Assembly (NCBI RefSeq): GCF_002836355.1
Contig: NZ_PJCA01000031.1
Location: 1,116,001-1,180,000, forward strand
Reading direction: 5' to 3'
Source of the DNA: Moritella sp. Urea-trap-13
Lineage (GTDB): Bacteria; Pseudomonadota; Gammaproteobacteria; Enterobacterales; Moritellaceae
Length of the DNA stretch: 64,000 nucleotides
Shown here: positions 36,627 through 45,999 of the stretch, piece after piece
Layout of the letters: each line of letters opens with the position of its first letter
Position numbering within the stretch: the stretch's first letter is position 1
Notes under the pieces: generated by a model
The model's input: the letters and a program-made list of their open reading frames with translations, nothing else
Databases searched by the model: none
What the model was told of the DNA's origin: nothing
Translations under genes and position numbers: made by a program

Positions 36627-36789
36627 GTATTCACGTAGCTATGCTCTCCCAAATATGTTCAATAATCAGATTTGGGAGAAAGGCCATTAAGCATTTATTT
36701 AGTATATTGCAGGTCTTTATCTCGCTCAGAAAGTACCTTAAATGAAGCTGAGTTCGGACAACTAAGATTCAATAGACAAGTACAATGGC

Positions 36790-37206
36790 TTATTTTGGAA
36801 AACCGGCAAACGTCGGCGCATCTAAAGCCGCATCGTACCAAGGTGCCCGCTCATGCCAAAATATATTGTCTTGTGGCGCTACATTGAGCACAGTATCTTC
36901 GTCGACATCCAGTGAACCCGCAGGCACGATTAAGGTTTTGCCTTTATTGACTAAATACGGCACGCCAGTACCACACTCGGTGCAAAATACTCGGGCGAAA
37001 TGACGGTTGGGATAATCAAAACGCTTGGTTTTATCCGTTCCCGCTAACCAGGTAACATGACTAGGCTGACAGAATAGATTGGATGCGTGAGCAGAGCCGG
37101 TGATCTTTTGACACTGCTGACAATGACACAAATGAAACTGACTAAAATCATTAGTCACTTCAAATTTAACCGCGCCGCATAAGCAGCCACCTGTTATTTT
37201 ACCCAT
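36790..37206 (-). CDS. GFA family protein (glutathione-dependent formaldehyde-activating fold)
   Basis: A 138-residue zinc protein of the GFA/CENP-V fold. All ligand groups are visible: GCLCGAVKFE (residues 6-15), CHCQQCQK (about 33-40) and CTECGTGVPY (about 84-93). The start follows GGAAG. Family members bind glutathione adducts of formaldehyde or have unknown roles; none is specific here. It lies 36 bases downstream of the dodecin gene on the same strand. Confidence 0.88.
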   Translation of the reverse strand: MGKITGGCLCGAVKFEVTNDFSQFHLCHCQQCQKITGSAHASNLFCQPSHVTWLAGTDKTKRFDYPNRHFARVFCTECGTGVPYLVNKGKTLIVPAGSLDVDEDTVLNVAPQDNIFWHERAPWYDAALDAPTFAGFPK

Positions 37207-37242
37207 CTGTTACTTCCTTATAATGTAGCGCATTGCAATAAA

Positions 37243-37458
37243 CTAACTATCACTAATACGGAAACCTATTTTTAACGTCACTTGAAAGTGCCCTACCGCC
37301 CCATCAACAATGTCACCACGGGTTTCAGTCACTTCAAACCAATCCATATTTTTAACCGTTTTATTACACTCCGCCAAGGCATTTCGAATCGCTTCTTCAA
37401 TACTAGTTTTAGATGAACCGACCATTTCAATTTTTTTGTAAGTATGATGATTTGACAT
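37243..37458 (-). CDS. Dodecin family protein
   Basis: A 71-residue flavin-storage protein that forms hollow 12-mers. The start at 37458 (MSNHHTYKKIEMVGSS) follows GGAG; the frame before it adds only four residues. Family text: KKIEMVGSSKTSIEEAIRNAL, WFEVTETRG (the flavin-stacking Trp) and GHFQVTLKIGFRI. It probably buffers FMN/riboflavin. Upstream gene of a likely pair with the GFA gene. Confidence 0.9.
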   Translation of the reverse strand: MSNHHTYKKIEMVGSSKTSIEEAIRNALAECNKTVKNMDWFEVTETRGDIVDGAVGHFQVTLKIGFRISDS

Positions 37459-37539
37459 AGCTAACTCCAATTAAACATAAAACAACCTAAGTGTAAATAT
37501 AGCTCGGTATTGCTATGATGGATGAAACAAGGAGGTTTC

Positions 37540-38262
37540 ATGTTCAAATCATTAAGTAAATTGTTAACTAAAGTCGTCTATGCGCCAATCATCATTGCGC
37601 AAGGCCGTTATGTAAAGAAGGTAACGCCAAAACTGCCTGAAGCAGCTGGAGAACGTTCCGGTATCACTGGTGAAGGACAAAAAATAAGACTGCTTATTGT
37701 CGGAGATTCTGCTGCAGCAGGTGTTGGCGTCGATAATCAATCGCAAGCATTAACAGGAAACTTAGTTTCTGCATTATCCGACTGTTATCAGGTTGACTGG
37801 CTGTTGTTAGCTAAATCAGGGCATACCACATTAGACAGCCTGAAAATGCTATCGGCACAACCCCAGCAAACTTTCGATATTATCGTCACTTCATTAGGTG
37901 TAAATGATGTCACTGGCACCCTACCCGCATCAGCTTGGATAATACAACAACAAGATTTAATCGCCCGATTACGAGAGCAGTTTAACAGCCAACAGATCCT
38001 TATCACCCAAGTACCACCCATGGGTCAGTTTCCTGCACTACCGCAACCGTTACGACGTTATCTAGGTGCAAGAGCATCACAATTTAACCGTAAGTTAACG
38101 ACTCTAATTGACAGCCAAGTTGATTGTCAGTTAATTGATATCAATGCGGAATTAAACCCTGAGGATATGGCTGAAGATGGTTTTCATCCAGGACCTGTCA
38201 TCTATCAACACTGGGCAGAACTGGTTGCTGAAAAAATTAAATCGCAACACAGCTACAAGTAA
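37540..38262 (+). CDS. SGNH/GDSL hydrolase
   Basis: A lipase/esterase-type enzyme of 240 residues. The ATG at 37540 follows a strong AGGAGG. Block I is VGDSAAAGVG (nucleophile Ser), block III SLGVNDVTG (oxyanion Asn) and block V DGFHPG (catalytic Asp-His), so the triad is intact. The start has a hydrophobic stretch (VVYAPIIIAQGRYV) that may be a membrane anchor. Substrate unknown. It faces the dodecin gene divergently and ends at a hairpin. Confidence 0.9.
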   Translation: MFKSLSKLLTKVVYAPIIIAQGRYVKKVTPKLPEAAGERSGITGEGQKIRLLIVGDSAAAGVGVDNQSQALTGNLVSALSDCYQVDWLLLAKSGHTTLDSLKMLSAQPQQTFDIIVTSLGVNDVTGTLPASAWIIQQQDLIARLREQFNSQQILITQVPPMGQFPALPQPLRRYLGARASQFNRKLTTLIDSQVDCQLIDINAELNPEDMAEDGFHPGPVIYQHWAELVAEKIKSQHSYK

Positions 38263-38270
38263 CGGCAATA

Positions 38271-38296
38271 AAAAGCCCTGTATCAACAGGGCTACT
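38271..38296 (+). terminator. Terminator hairpin after the SGNH gene
   Basis: AGCCCTGT/ACAGGGCT with loop ATCA, eight bases after the stop; the T-tract is weak. Confidence 0.65.
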
Positions 38297-38349
38297 TAAT
38301 CGAACCTCAATTCAACATTACGTCAGCACATACAACAACTGTGTAAACC

Positions 38350-38420
38350 ACTGTATAAAAATAGAAACGAGCACTGTATATCTCACCACTCGCGAGTAAT
38401 CTACTGTATTAATTATAACA
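38350..38420. promoter_or_regulatory. Cluster of CTGTAT (SOS-half-site-like) sequences
   Basis: CTGTAT recurs at 38351, 38374 and 38404, before the better LexA-like box at 38554. Against the E. coli 16-base LexA core the three match 12, 11 and 8 positions by my count. May be a distal LexA array or chance in AT-rich DNA. Confidence 0.3.
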
Positions 38421-38553
38421 AAGTGTCATTGAGCTCAGATTTCACAATCACAATAAAAAACCAACCAACTGATAATTAACAATAAAATAAATAACCGTTC
38501 ATATTGCTTAATATAAAAAGTAATAAATACTTGCAAACACCTGCCTAAAATAC

Positions 38554-38573
38554 TACTGTATATAAAACCACTG
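38554..38573. promoter_or_regulatory. LexA/SOS-box-like site before the SulA-like gene
   Basis: TACTGTATATAAAACCACTG: the left half is a perfect E. coli SOS half-site (TACTGTATATA), the right half has CAC where CAG is expected. It lies 23 bases upstream of the start of the gene at 38596. Confidence 0.5.
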
Positions 38574-38595
38574 GATGTAACAACAGGTATCGACC

Positions 38596-38961
38596 ATGCA
38601 AACTAAATCTTTTATATATAACGCGAACGCTTCTGCACATAACAATAACTTCCTTAATGCTGATAACGCCGTAATTGAAGATAACCATGGTCAATGGACT
38701 GCTATCATTGCACCGCCAATGACGCTTACCGCTGCACTGTTGTCACAGCATGGTATTAGCGCTAATAGTGCGTTAATCATTCACAAGGCTAAAATCAATA
38801 ATAAATTCCACACATTATTGAAAGCTGCTCAAAGCCCGACTATCTCAGCAGTCGTAACCTGGGATGACGAGCTAACAGCGGACGAAATATTTCAAGTTAA
38901 AGCCACGATGAAAAGCTATAACACAGAGTGTGTGATACAGAGCAATAAAAAATTACACTAA
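38596..38961 (+). CDS. SulA-like cell division inhibitor (candidate)
   Basis: A 121-residue protein. The C-terminal half (FHTLLKAAQSPTISAVVTWDDELTADEIFQVKATMKSYNTECVIQ) lines up with E. coli SulA ([30 protein letters not shown]): a helix, then a strand with W, then acidic ELT/DLT and a helix. SulA binds FtsZ during the SOS response. It is shorter than E. coli SulA (169) and the first half diverges. A LexA-like box sits in the promoter, which supports the idea. The start follows AACAGG. Other SulA-fold or unrelated functions are not excluded. Confidence 0.55.
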   Translation: MQTKSFIYNANASAHNNNFLNADNAVIEDNHGQWTAIIAPPMTLTAALLSQHGISANSALIIHKAKINNKFHTLLKAAQSPTISAVVTWDDELTADEIFQVKATMKSYNTECVIQSNKKLH

Positions 38962-39035
38962 CGAAACAGATACTTGCTATATTTAGTTATTAGATCCGTA
39001 CATTGAATAACGACTAGATAGAGCAAGGACTGCCG

Positions 39036-39962
39036 ATGAAGATCCTCATAATCGATGATTCCAAGATTGAACGAGTAATTATTCGCTCATACTTACAACA
39101 TCTTAATCACGAAGTCTTTGACGCTGAGAACGGTGAAACAGGCATCGCACTTTTTGCTAAATGTAATCCAGATATTGTATTACTTGGAGTGGTGCTGGCT
39201 GGCATTAATGGCTATCAAGTAGCAACACAAATTCGCCAACAATTCGCTGACTGGGTGCCTATCATTTTCCTGAGTGGTAAAACAGCACCAGAAGATGTGA
39301 TGATTGGTATTCAAGCAGGTGGTGATGATTACTTACCAAAGCCCATCCAAAAACAAATACTCATCGCAAAAATGACCGCCATGGAACGCATTGCCGCAAT
39401 GCGTACCCAACTCTTAAAAACCAAGAACGATTTAGAGTTAGCCAATGAAGAGTTAGGTCGTCTTGCCACTCTCGATGGTTTAACCGGTATTGCCAACCGT
39501 CGACATTTAGACATCACAGTAGCGAAAGAACTCGCACGTGCACAGCGTCATCAACAACCACTAACCTTTATTATTGCTGATATCGATTTCTTTAAAAAAT
39601 ACAATGATCACTATGGCCATATTCAAGGTGATGAATGTTTAAAAGCAGTGGCCTCTATACTTGATAATTCGCTGCGTAGACCATTTGAGCTAGTGGCTCG
39701 TTATGGTGGCGAAGAATTCTGTATGTTATTACCCAATACTGATACTGCAGGGGCAAAGTTAGTCGCTGAAAAGTTAGTTAATGCGGTTCGTTCATTAGAA
39801 CTTAGCCATGAAGGTATCGACGAACATGCAATTGTAACCATGAGCTTTGGTGTCATCAGCCAGATCCCTGACCGAAGCATGACCGTAAAGAGTCTGATGT
39901 TACAAGCAGATGAAAAACTCTATCAAGCCAAAGAAAATGGCCGTGATAGGTGGGTCTTATAA
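39036..39962 (+). CDS. Response-regulator diguanylate cyclase with degenerate receiver
   Basis: A 308-residue PleD-like protein: receiver (1-125) and GGDEF (145-305, active site GGEEF at 224-228). In the receiver the acidic pair (Asp7, Asp8), the Ser (80) and Lys (102) are kept, but the phospho-acceptor is glycine: VLLGVVLAGINGY, where VLLDVxMPGMDG is normal (Gly51). The codon is GGA, two changes from GAT, so a sequencing slip is unlikely. The inhibitory RxxD is also altered (RPFE, 215-218). The cyclase may be constitutive or regulated by other means. The start follows AAGGA; it lies 74 bases after the SulA-like gene and may be co-transcribed. Confidence 0.92.
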   Translation: MKILIIDDSKIERVIIRSYLQHLNHEVFDAENGETGIALFAKCNPDIVLLGVVLAGINGYQVATQIRQQFADWVPIIFLSGKTAPEDVMIGIQAGGDDYLPKPIQKQILIAKMTAMERIAAMRTQLLKTKNDLELANEELGRLATLDGLTGIANRRHLDITVAKELARAQRHQQPLTFIIADIDFFKKYNDHYGHIQGDECLKAVASILDNSLRRPFELVARYGGEEFCMLLPNTDTAGAKLVAEKLVNAVRSLELSHEGIDEHAIVTMSFGVISQIPDRSMTVKSLMLQADEKLYQAKENGRDRWVL

Positions 39963-39963
39963 A

Positions 39964-40017
39964 CAAAAAAAGGAAGCAATTTTAATCTACCATGATTAAG
40001 ATATTGCTTCCTTTTTA
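39964..40017. terminator. Bidirectional terminator between the cyclase and hrpA
   Basis: AAAAAGGAAGCAAT pairs with ATTGCTTCCTTTTT with further pairing inside; A-tracts and T-tracts on both sides. Confidence 0.88.
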
Positions 40018-40086
40018 CATTTTTAGCATAGTCTAATGCTGTGACAATAGACTAATACGGTTTATTACATAACGCCTGAATAATGC

Positions 40087-43000
40087 CTACAAACCCGCTT
40101 TAAAGTCTGCAAACGCCATTTTAACGCGCTTAATGGATACCGGGTAACTTGTTCCTAATTGCTGAGCAAACAGCGATACACGTAACTCTTCAAGCATCCA
40201 ACGTAGTTTTAATAACTCATTTTGTTGTGCAAGCGTTAATCTAGGCATTTTCGTTAGCTGGATATAGCTTGCTAATAGTGGTTGAACCGCCACTGCATTA
40301 CCACGATCACGCACAGGATCAGCTTTAAGTTTATTTAAACGATGTTCAATAGCGCCAATATAACGTTGTACATCCGCTAATTTTTTAACGCTAGTATGAG
40401 TCACAAAGCCACTATAGATAAGGTTACCTAATTGCGCTTTAATATCACCATTAGCAACTATCATATCTAACGATACTTTGCCTTTAAGTTGCTTATGCAC
40501 TTGATGAGCAGCGGTTAAAATTTTCTCAACCTGTTTCGCTACTTCAACGGTTTCATCAGCAAGATTCGCACGCACCAATTCTTTTAATGCTTCAAAACTA
40601 TCGGCATCACTCGGTGCTGGTTGCGTGGCGATGATGCTATCCACAGCACAAGAAATACAATCATGGATCAAGTCTGTCACCTTACCAAACGGATTAAAAT
40701 ACAACCCAAGTTTGGCTTTATTCGGTAACTTCTGCTCAAGGTATTTAATCGGTGACGGTACGTTGAGTAAAATCAACCGACGTAAACCCGCTTTCGCGGC
40801 TACCGCTGCATCTTCTTGATGATCGAACAGCTTAATTTCAACCGAGTTTTTGTTATCAACTAATGCTGGATAGGCTTTAACTTCATAACCACCATGCTTT
40901 TGTTTAAATTCAGCAGGTAATTTACCAAAGTCCCAAGTAATAAGGTCTTTTTTCTCAATACCTTTATCAGCCACTTTCACTAAGGTTTGTTGAATATTAC
41001 CCTGTAATTGTTGCTTTAACGCGCCGAGATCATCACCAACACTGATCTTCTTAAGATTTTCATCAACGATCTTGAAATGCATTTTAAGATGCGTTGGCAA
41101 CGTTAATAATTCCCACACATCTTGGTCTAACCGTACACCTGTCATGCGTAACAATTGCTTATTTAAACTAGCCTCTAATTCACCTTGGCTAGGATCCATA
41201 TTTTCTAATGCCGCACCCGCATAATTAGGGGCTGGCACAAAATTACGACGCAATGTTTTTGGCAGCGCTTTGATCATGGTAATAATCAATTCTTCACGTA
41301 ACGCCGGGATCTGCCAATCAAAACCTTGTTCATTAATTTGATTGAGGATCGCTAACGGAATAATCACCGTAACACCATCTTCAACCGTACCCGGTTCAAA
41401 GTTGTATTCTAGTTTGAACTTAAAGCTGTTTTGAGTCCAAAATTCTGGATAACTGTGTGCAGTAATAGACTCTGCATCATGTTTCATCAAACGTGCTTGG
41501 GTTAACGTTAATAGATCCGGTGTTTGCAGGATCTCTTTTTTCCACCAGCTATCAAAGTGACGCCCAGAACAAACGTGCTCAGGAATCACATCCGCATAGA
41601 AGCCAAATAGATCATCATCACTGACCAGAATGTCACGACGACGCGATTTATGCTCTAGTTCGTGAATACGCTCCACTTCGGCCATGTTGTGCTTGAAGAA
41701 CGCATGTTTGGTGTTGAATTCACCTTCAACTAAACCACTGCGAATAAATATTTCACGACATATCGCTGGATCAATTTGGCTGTAGTTAACCATGCGCTTA
41801 GCTACAATAACCAATCCATACAAGGTAACTTTTTCAGCAGCAACAACCGCAGCACGGCGTTTTTCCCAATGTGGTTCACTGTAAGTTGATTTATTTAAAT
41901 GGGTGGACAGCGGTTCAATCCATTCTGGTTGGATCTTGGCAGCAATACGACCAAATAAGCGCGATGTTTCCACCAACTCGGCAACCATCACCCACTTAGG
42001 TTGTTTTTTAAATAACCCTGAGCCAGGAAAAATATTAAATTTACTGTTACGTGCACCAGTGTAATCTTGGTCTTTATCTTTAAAACCAACATGACTTAGC
42101 ATACCTGCTAGCAATGCTTTGTGGATGTTATCACTGTTGCTGATCTCACCCTCTTCGTTAAGCTTGACTGGATTAACGATAAAGCCAAGTTCTCTCACCA
42201 CTTGCGACAATTGCGAGTAGATATCTTGCCACTCACGCACGCGCATATAAGCCAAGTAATCTTTCTTACACAAACGACGGAACTGCGATGAAGAGAGTTC
42301 ATCTTGCTGCTGTTTGACATAATTCCAAAGATTCAAGAAAGTAATAAAATCGGATTCTTTATCATAAAAACGACGATGTTGCTCATCGGCCGCTTGTTGT
42401 TTTTCCATAGGACGTTCACGTGGATCTTGAATCGACAAAGCCGCGGTAATAATCATTACTTCATTTAAACAACCATTGGTATTTGCCTCCATCACCATAC
42501 GCGCAAGTCGCGGATCAATCGGCAACTTAGCCAAGGCGATACCAACCGGTGTCAGGCGCTTATTATGATCAGCATTGCTGATATCAATCGCGCCTAACTC
42601 TTCCAGCAATTTCAGACCATCGGTAATATTACGGCTATCTGGTGGCTGTACGAATGGGAAATTAGCAACATCCCCTAACCCCAAAGCATGCATTTGCAAA
42701 ATAACGGAAGCAAGGTTGGTACGCTGGATCTCTGGATTGGTGAACTCAGGACGATTATTAAAATCTTCTTCACTGTAAAGGCGAATACAAATACCAGCAC
42801 TAACACGGCCACAACGACCCATACGCTGATTTGCACTCGCCTGTGATACAGCTTCAATAGGCAAGCGTTGTACTTTAGTGCGGTAGCTATAACGGCTGAT
42901 ACGGGCAGTACCTGGATCAATCACATACTTGATGCCCGGCACAGTTAATGATGTTTCTGCCACGTTGGTCGCTAACACCACACGACGGCCAACGTGACTT

Positions 43001-43995
43001 TGGAAAATTCGATTTTGCTCTGCATTCGTCAAGCGTGCATATAGCGGTAATACTTCTGTGTCACGTAACTTTAATTTGTTTAACGCATCAGCAGTATCAC
43101 GGATCTCACGTTCACCGTTAAGGAAGACTAAAATATCACCTAGGCCTTCGCTCTGCAGTTCATCTACTGCCTCAACAATACCTTGGATTTGATCGCGTTC
43201 GTGGCCATCTTCTTGCTCTGCTAAGGCGTTATAACGCACTTCTACAGGATAAGTACGGCCAGACACCTCAATCATAGGAGCGTTATTAAAGTGCTTAGAA
43301 AAACGCTCTGGGTCGATAGTCGCAGAGGTAATAATCACTTTTAAATCTGGTCGACGATTAAGTAACTGTTTTAAATAACCAAGAATGAAATCAATATTTA
43401 AACTACGTTCATGGGCTTCATCGATAATGATGACGTCATATTTACTTAAGAAGCGATCTTGTTGGATCTCAGCCAGTAAAATACCGTCAGTCATTAGCTT
43501 GATATAACTTTTCTTACTGACGTTATCGTTAAAACGGATCTTATAACCAACATGCTCGCCAAGCTCTGAATCGAGCTCTTCGGCAATACGATTAGCAACA
43601 GTACGCGCAGCCAGTCGTCGAGGCTGCGTATGACCTATCATGCCATCAATACCTAACCCGAGGTCGAGGCATATCTTAGGGATCTGAGTGGTTTTACCCG
43701 ACCCTGTTTCACCGGCAATAATTACCACTTGATTATTTAAAATGGCTTCGGCGATATCGTTACGTTTCTGACTAATCGGCAGAGATTCTGGATAAGAGAC
43801 TACAGGTAAGTTATCAATACGCGACTGACGCAGGCTTACCGATGCTGCAATGTCTTGTTGCAGTTTCTCAACGGTTTTCTCTTGCTTTTCAGAAGGTAAT
43901 TTTTGTGCTGCTTGCAAGCGACGTTTAAAACGAAAACGATCGGAATGCATACAGTTAGATAGCTCAGCCGTCAGGGATTTTAAGATACTCTGCAT
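40087..43995 (-). CDS. hrpA: ATP-dependent RNA helicase HrpA
   Basis: A DEAH-box helicase of 1302 residues, the size of E. coli HrpA (1300). Walker A is GETGSGKT (95-102), motif II DEAHERS (about residue 190), and QRMGRCGRVSAGICIRLY is motif VI, followed by the HA2/OB region and the long HrpA-specific C-terminus that ends in the MLEELRVSLFAQQLGT block. It resolves stalled mRNA-ribosome complexes and processes fimbrial mRNA in E. coli. The ATG at 43995 has only a weak ribosome-binding site but matches the family start. Single gene ending at the shared terminator. Confidence 0.97.
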   Translation of the reverse strand: MQSILKSLTAELSNCMHSDRFRFKRRLQAAQKLPSEKQEKTVEKLQQDIAASVSLRQSRIDNLPVVSYPESLPISQKRNDIAEAILNNQVVIIAGETGSGKTTQIPKICLDLGLGIDGMIGHTQPRRLAARTVANRIAEELDSELGEHVGYKIRFNDNVSKKSYIKLMTDGILLAEIQQDRFLSKYDVIIIDEAHERSLNIDFILGYLKQLLNRRPDLKVIITSATIDPERFSKHFNNAPMIEVSGRTYPVEVRYNALAEQEDGHERDQIQGIVEAVDELQSEGLGDILVFLNGEREIRDTADALNKLKLRDTEVLPLYARLTNAEQNRIFQSHVGRRVVLATNVAETSLTVPGIKYVIDPGTARISRYSYRTKVQRLPIEAVSQASANQRMGRCGRVSAGICIRLYSEEDFNNRPEFTNPEIQRTNLASVILQMHALGLGDVANFPFVQPPDSRNITDGLKLLEELGAIDISNADHNKRLTPVGIALAKLPIDPRLARMVMEANTNGCLNEVMIITAALSIQDPRERPMEKQQAADEQHRRFYDKESDFITFLNLWNYVKQQQDELSSSQFRRLCKKDYLAYMRVREWQDIYSQLSQVVRELGFIVNPVKLNEEGEISNSDNIHKALLAGMLSHVGFKDKDQDYTGARNSKFNIFPGSGLFKKQPKWVMVAELVETSRLFGRIAAKIQPEWIEPLSTHLNKSTYSEPHWEKRRAAVVAAEKVTLYGLVIVAKRMVNYSQIDPAICREIFIRSGLVEGEFNTKHAFFKHNMAEVERIHELEHKSRRRDILVSDDDLFGFYADVIPEHVCSGRHFDSWWKKEILQTPDLLTLTQARLMKHDAESITAHSYPEFWTQNSFKFKLEYNFEPGTVEDGVTVIIPLAILNQINEQGFDWQIPALREELIITMIKALPKTLRRNFVPAPNYAGAALENMDPSQGELEASLNKQLLRMTGVRLDQDVWELLTLPTHLKMHFKIVDENLKKISVGDDLGALKQQLQGNIQQTLVKVADKGIEKKDLITWDFGKLPAEFKQKHGGYEVKAYPALVDNKNSVEIKLFDHQEDAAVAAKAGLRRLILLNVPSPIKYLEQKLPNKAKLGLYFNPFGKVTDLIHDCISCAVDSIIATQPAPSDADSFEALKELVRANLADETVEVAKQVEKILTAAHQVHKQLKGKVSLDMIVANGDIKAQLGNLIYSGFVTHTSVKKLADVQRYIGAIEHRLNKLKADPVRDRGNAVAVQPLLASYIQLTKMPRLTLAQQNELLKLRWMLEELRVSLFAQQLGTSYPVSIKRVKMAFADFKAGL

Positions 43996-44497
43996 AATAG
44001 TTAGAAAACGCCCATTAACTTAGGTTAAAAGCGAAATACTATGCCAGTATCTATCGAATTTCAAATGATTATTGGATTTCAAATGAAATGCCTTCTTGCT
44101 CCTACCCTATAATCACCTTTAGTCGTTGTTATGGGATACTTTTTAGCCTATAGACACGGCATCAATAAAATATAAATCTAATCATAAACGGCACAAATTA
44201 TTTACACTTTATACATATGAAACACCGAGATAGAGCCATCGCACCACTAAATGAGTAGTTAAAACCTGACTTAACAAGCTGTCACGATTAATTTACAAAC
44301 GCGTAAATCACTAGGTTATTTAAATATGTTTATACACCCAGGCTATCCCGCTGATTTTAAACACATGTTTATTCGATCTCAGTCACATCAAAAACAGTCA
44401 AAAGAAAATAGAATCCATTCGATTTCGCTCGAACGAACATCACACCCTATAAAATGGTTATTAAAAACCATCAACACGTTGAAACTCGAGGTTATAA
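43996..44497. other. Long glpT leader, about 500 bp
   Basis: Divergent spacer between hrpA and glpT. No gene seen. It contains the GlpR half-site at 44432-44441; the rest is AT-rich. Confidence 0.45.
44432..44441. promoter_or_regulatory. GlpR-like half-site upstream of glpT
   Basis: AACGAACATC matches nine of ten positions of the right GlpR half-site, 57 bases before the glpT start; left half weak. Confidence 0.45.
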
Positions 44498-45859
44498 ATG
44501 TTTGGTATTTTCAAACCGAAAGAGCATATTGCTCGTTTACCCGCAGATCAAGTTGACTCCACCTATAAATTCTTACGCTGGCAGTTATTCTTTGGTATTT
44601 TCTTTGGCTATGCAGGCTATTATTTAGTTCGTAAAAATTTCAGTTTGGCAATGCCATACTTGATTGAACAAGGTTTTAGCCGTGGCGATCTTGGTGTCGC
44701 ATTATCGGCTGTCTCTATTTCGTACGGTCTATCTAAGTTCCTAATGGGCAGTGTCTCCGATCGCTCTAATCCACGCTATTTTTTAACCGCAGGGTTATTA
44801 ATGTCCGCTGCTGTGATGTTTACTTTTGGCTACATGCCTTGGGCAACCAGCAGTATCACCGCCATGTTCGTTTTATTATTTTTAAATGGTTGGTTTCAGG
44901 GCATGGGTTGGCCTGCCTGCGGTAGAACCATGGTGCACTGGTGGTCTAAAAAGGAACGTGGCGAATTAGTCTCGGTTTGGAATGTCGCACATAATGTGGG
45001 CGGCGGGCTAATCGGCCCGATGTTCTTGCTTGGATTATGGGCGTTTAACGATGATTGGCGTGCTGCATTTTATGTTCCTGCTTTCTTTGCTGTAATCGTC
45101 GCCGTATTTGTCTGGTTCACGGTGCGTGATACGCCACAATCTTGTGGGTTACCACCAATCGAAGAATATAAAGATGATTACCCAGATGACTACAGTAAAG
45201 ATCATGAACAAGAAATGACCGCAAAAGAAATCTTCTTCAAATACGTGCTCAATAACAAACTGCTGTGGTCGATCGCAATTGCTAATGCCTTTGTGTATAT
45301 GATCCGTTACGGCGTTTTAGATTGGGCCCCTGTGTATCTAAAAGAAGCTAAAGGTTTCACCGTAGACGGTTCTTCTTGGGCTTATTTCTTATATGAATGG
45401 GCAGGTATTCCAGGCACCCTACTTTGTGGTTGGATCTCAGATAAATTATTCAAAGGTCGTCGTGCACCAGCGGGTATATTATTCATGGCCCTAGTGACTA
45501 TTGCCGTACTGGTTTATTGGTTTAATCCTGCAGGCAACCCAATGATCGATATGGCAGCACTAATTGCTATTGGCTTCCTGATTTACGGACCAGTGATGTT
45601 AATTGGCTTATATGCTCTTGAGCTTGCGCCTAAGAAAGCGGCTGGTACAGCGGCTGGCTTAACAGGTCTATTTGGTTATCTCGGCGGCGCTGTAGCTGCA
45701 AATGCAGTACTGGGTTATACCGTTGACCATTTCGGTTGGGATGGCGGCTTTATGGTATTAGTCTGCTCTTGCTTCGCTTCTATCATTTGTTTAGGTTACG
45801 CATATATCGGTGAAAAACGTTTTCACGAGAACAAAAACAGTGATACTGCGGTTGCATAA
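44498..45859 (+). CDS. glpT: Glycerol-3-phosphate:phosphate antiporter
   Basis: A 12-helix MFS antiporter (organophosphate:Pi family) of 453 residues. It follows E. coli GlpT nearly throughout: [60 protein letters not shown] (with the key Arg), AHNVGGG and [21 protein letters not shown]. It imports glycerol-3-phosphate in exchange for phosphate, feeding glpD directly. It also is the usual entry route for fosfomycin. The start follows GAGG. Lies alone, far from glpFKD. Confidence 0.97.
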   Translation: MFGIFKPKEHIARLPADQVDSTYKFLRWQLFFGIFFGYAGYYLVRKNFSLAMPYLIEQGFSRGDLGVALSAVSISYGLSKFLMGSVSDRSNPRYFLTAGLLMSAAVMFTFGYMPWATSSITAMFVLLFLNGWFQGMGWPACGRTMVHWWSKKERGELVSVWNVAHNVGGGLIGPMFLLGLWAFNDDWRAAFYVPAFFAVIVAVFVWFTVRDTPQSCGLPPIEEYKDDYPDDYSKDHEQEMTAKEIFFKYVLNNKLLWSIAIANAFVYMIRYGVLDWAPVYLKEAKGFTVDGSSWAYFLYEWAGIPGTLLCGWISDKLFKGRRAPAGILFMALVTIAVLVYWFNPAGNPMIDMAALIAIGFLIYGPVMLIGLYALELAPKKAAGTAAGLTGLFGYLGGAVAANAVLGYTVDHFGWDGGFMVLVCSCFASIICLGYAYIGEKRFHENKNSDTAVA

Positions 45860-45888
45860 ATAACCGTTATTATTGGCAATAACTTTAG

Positions 45889-45935
45889 CGGCGACTTAAT
45901 TATTCTCTTTAGAAATAAATTCGCCGCTATCTTAC
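45889..45935 (+). terminator. Possible terminator hairpin after glpT
   Basis: AGCGGCGA and TCGCCGCT pair at the ends of a longer AT-rich stem; no T-tract follows. Confidence 0.4.
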
Positions 45936-45999
45936 TGCTAAATTAAAATTAACTAAAAGTAACCAAACTAACAGTTCCTAAATTAAACTTAACTCAATA

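Noticed and set aside
44326-44556. Seventy-six-codon frame overlapping the start of glpT
   Set aside because: Overlaps the clear glpT start in another frame, has no family, and covers the GlpR-like half-site, so it is leader DNA.
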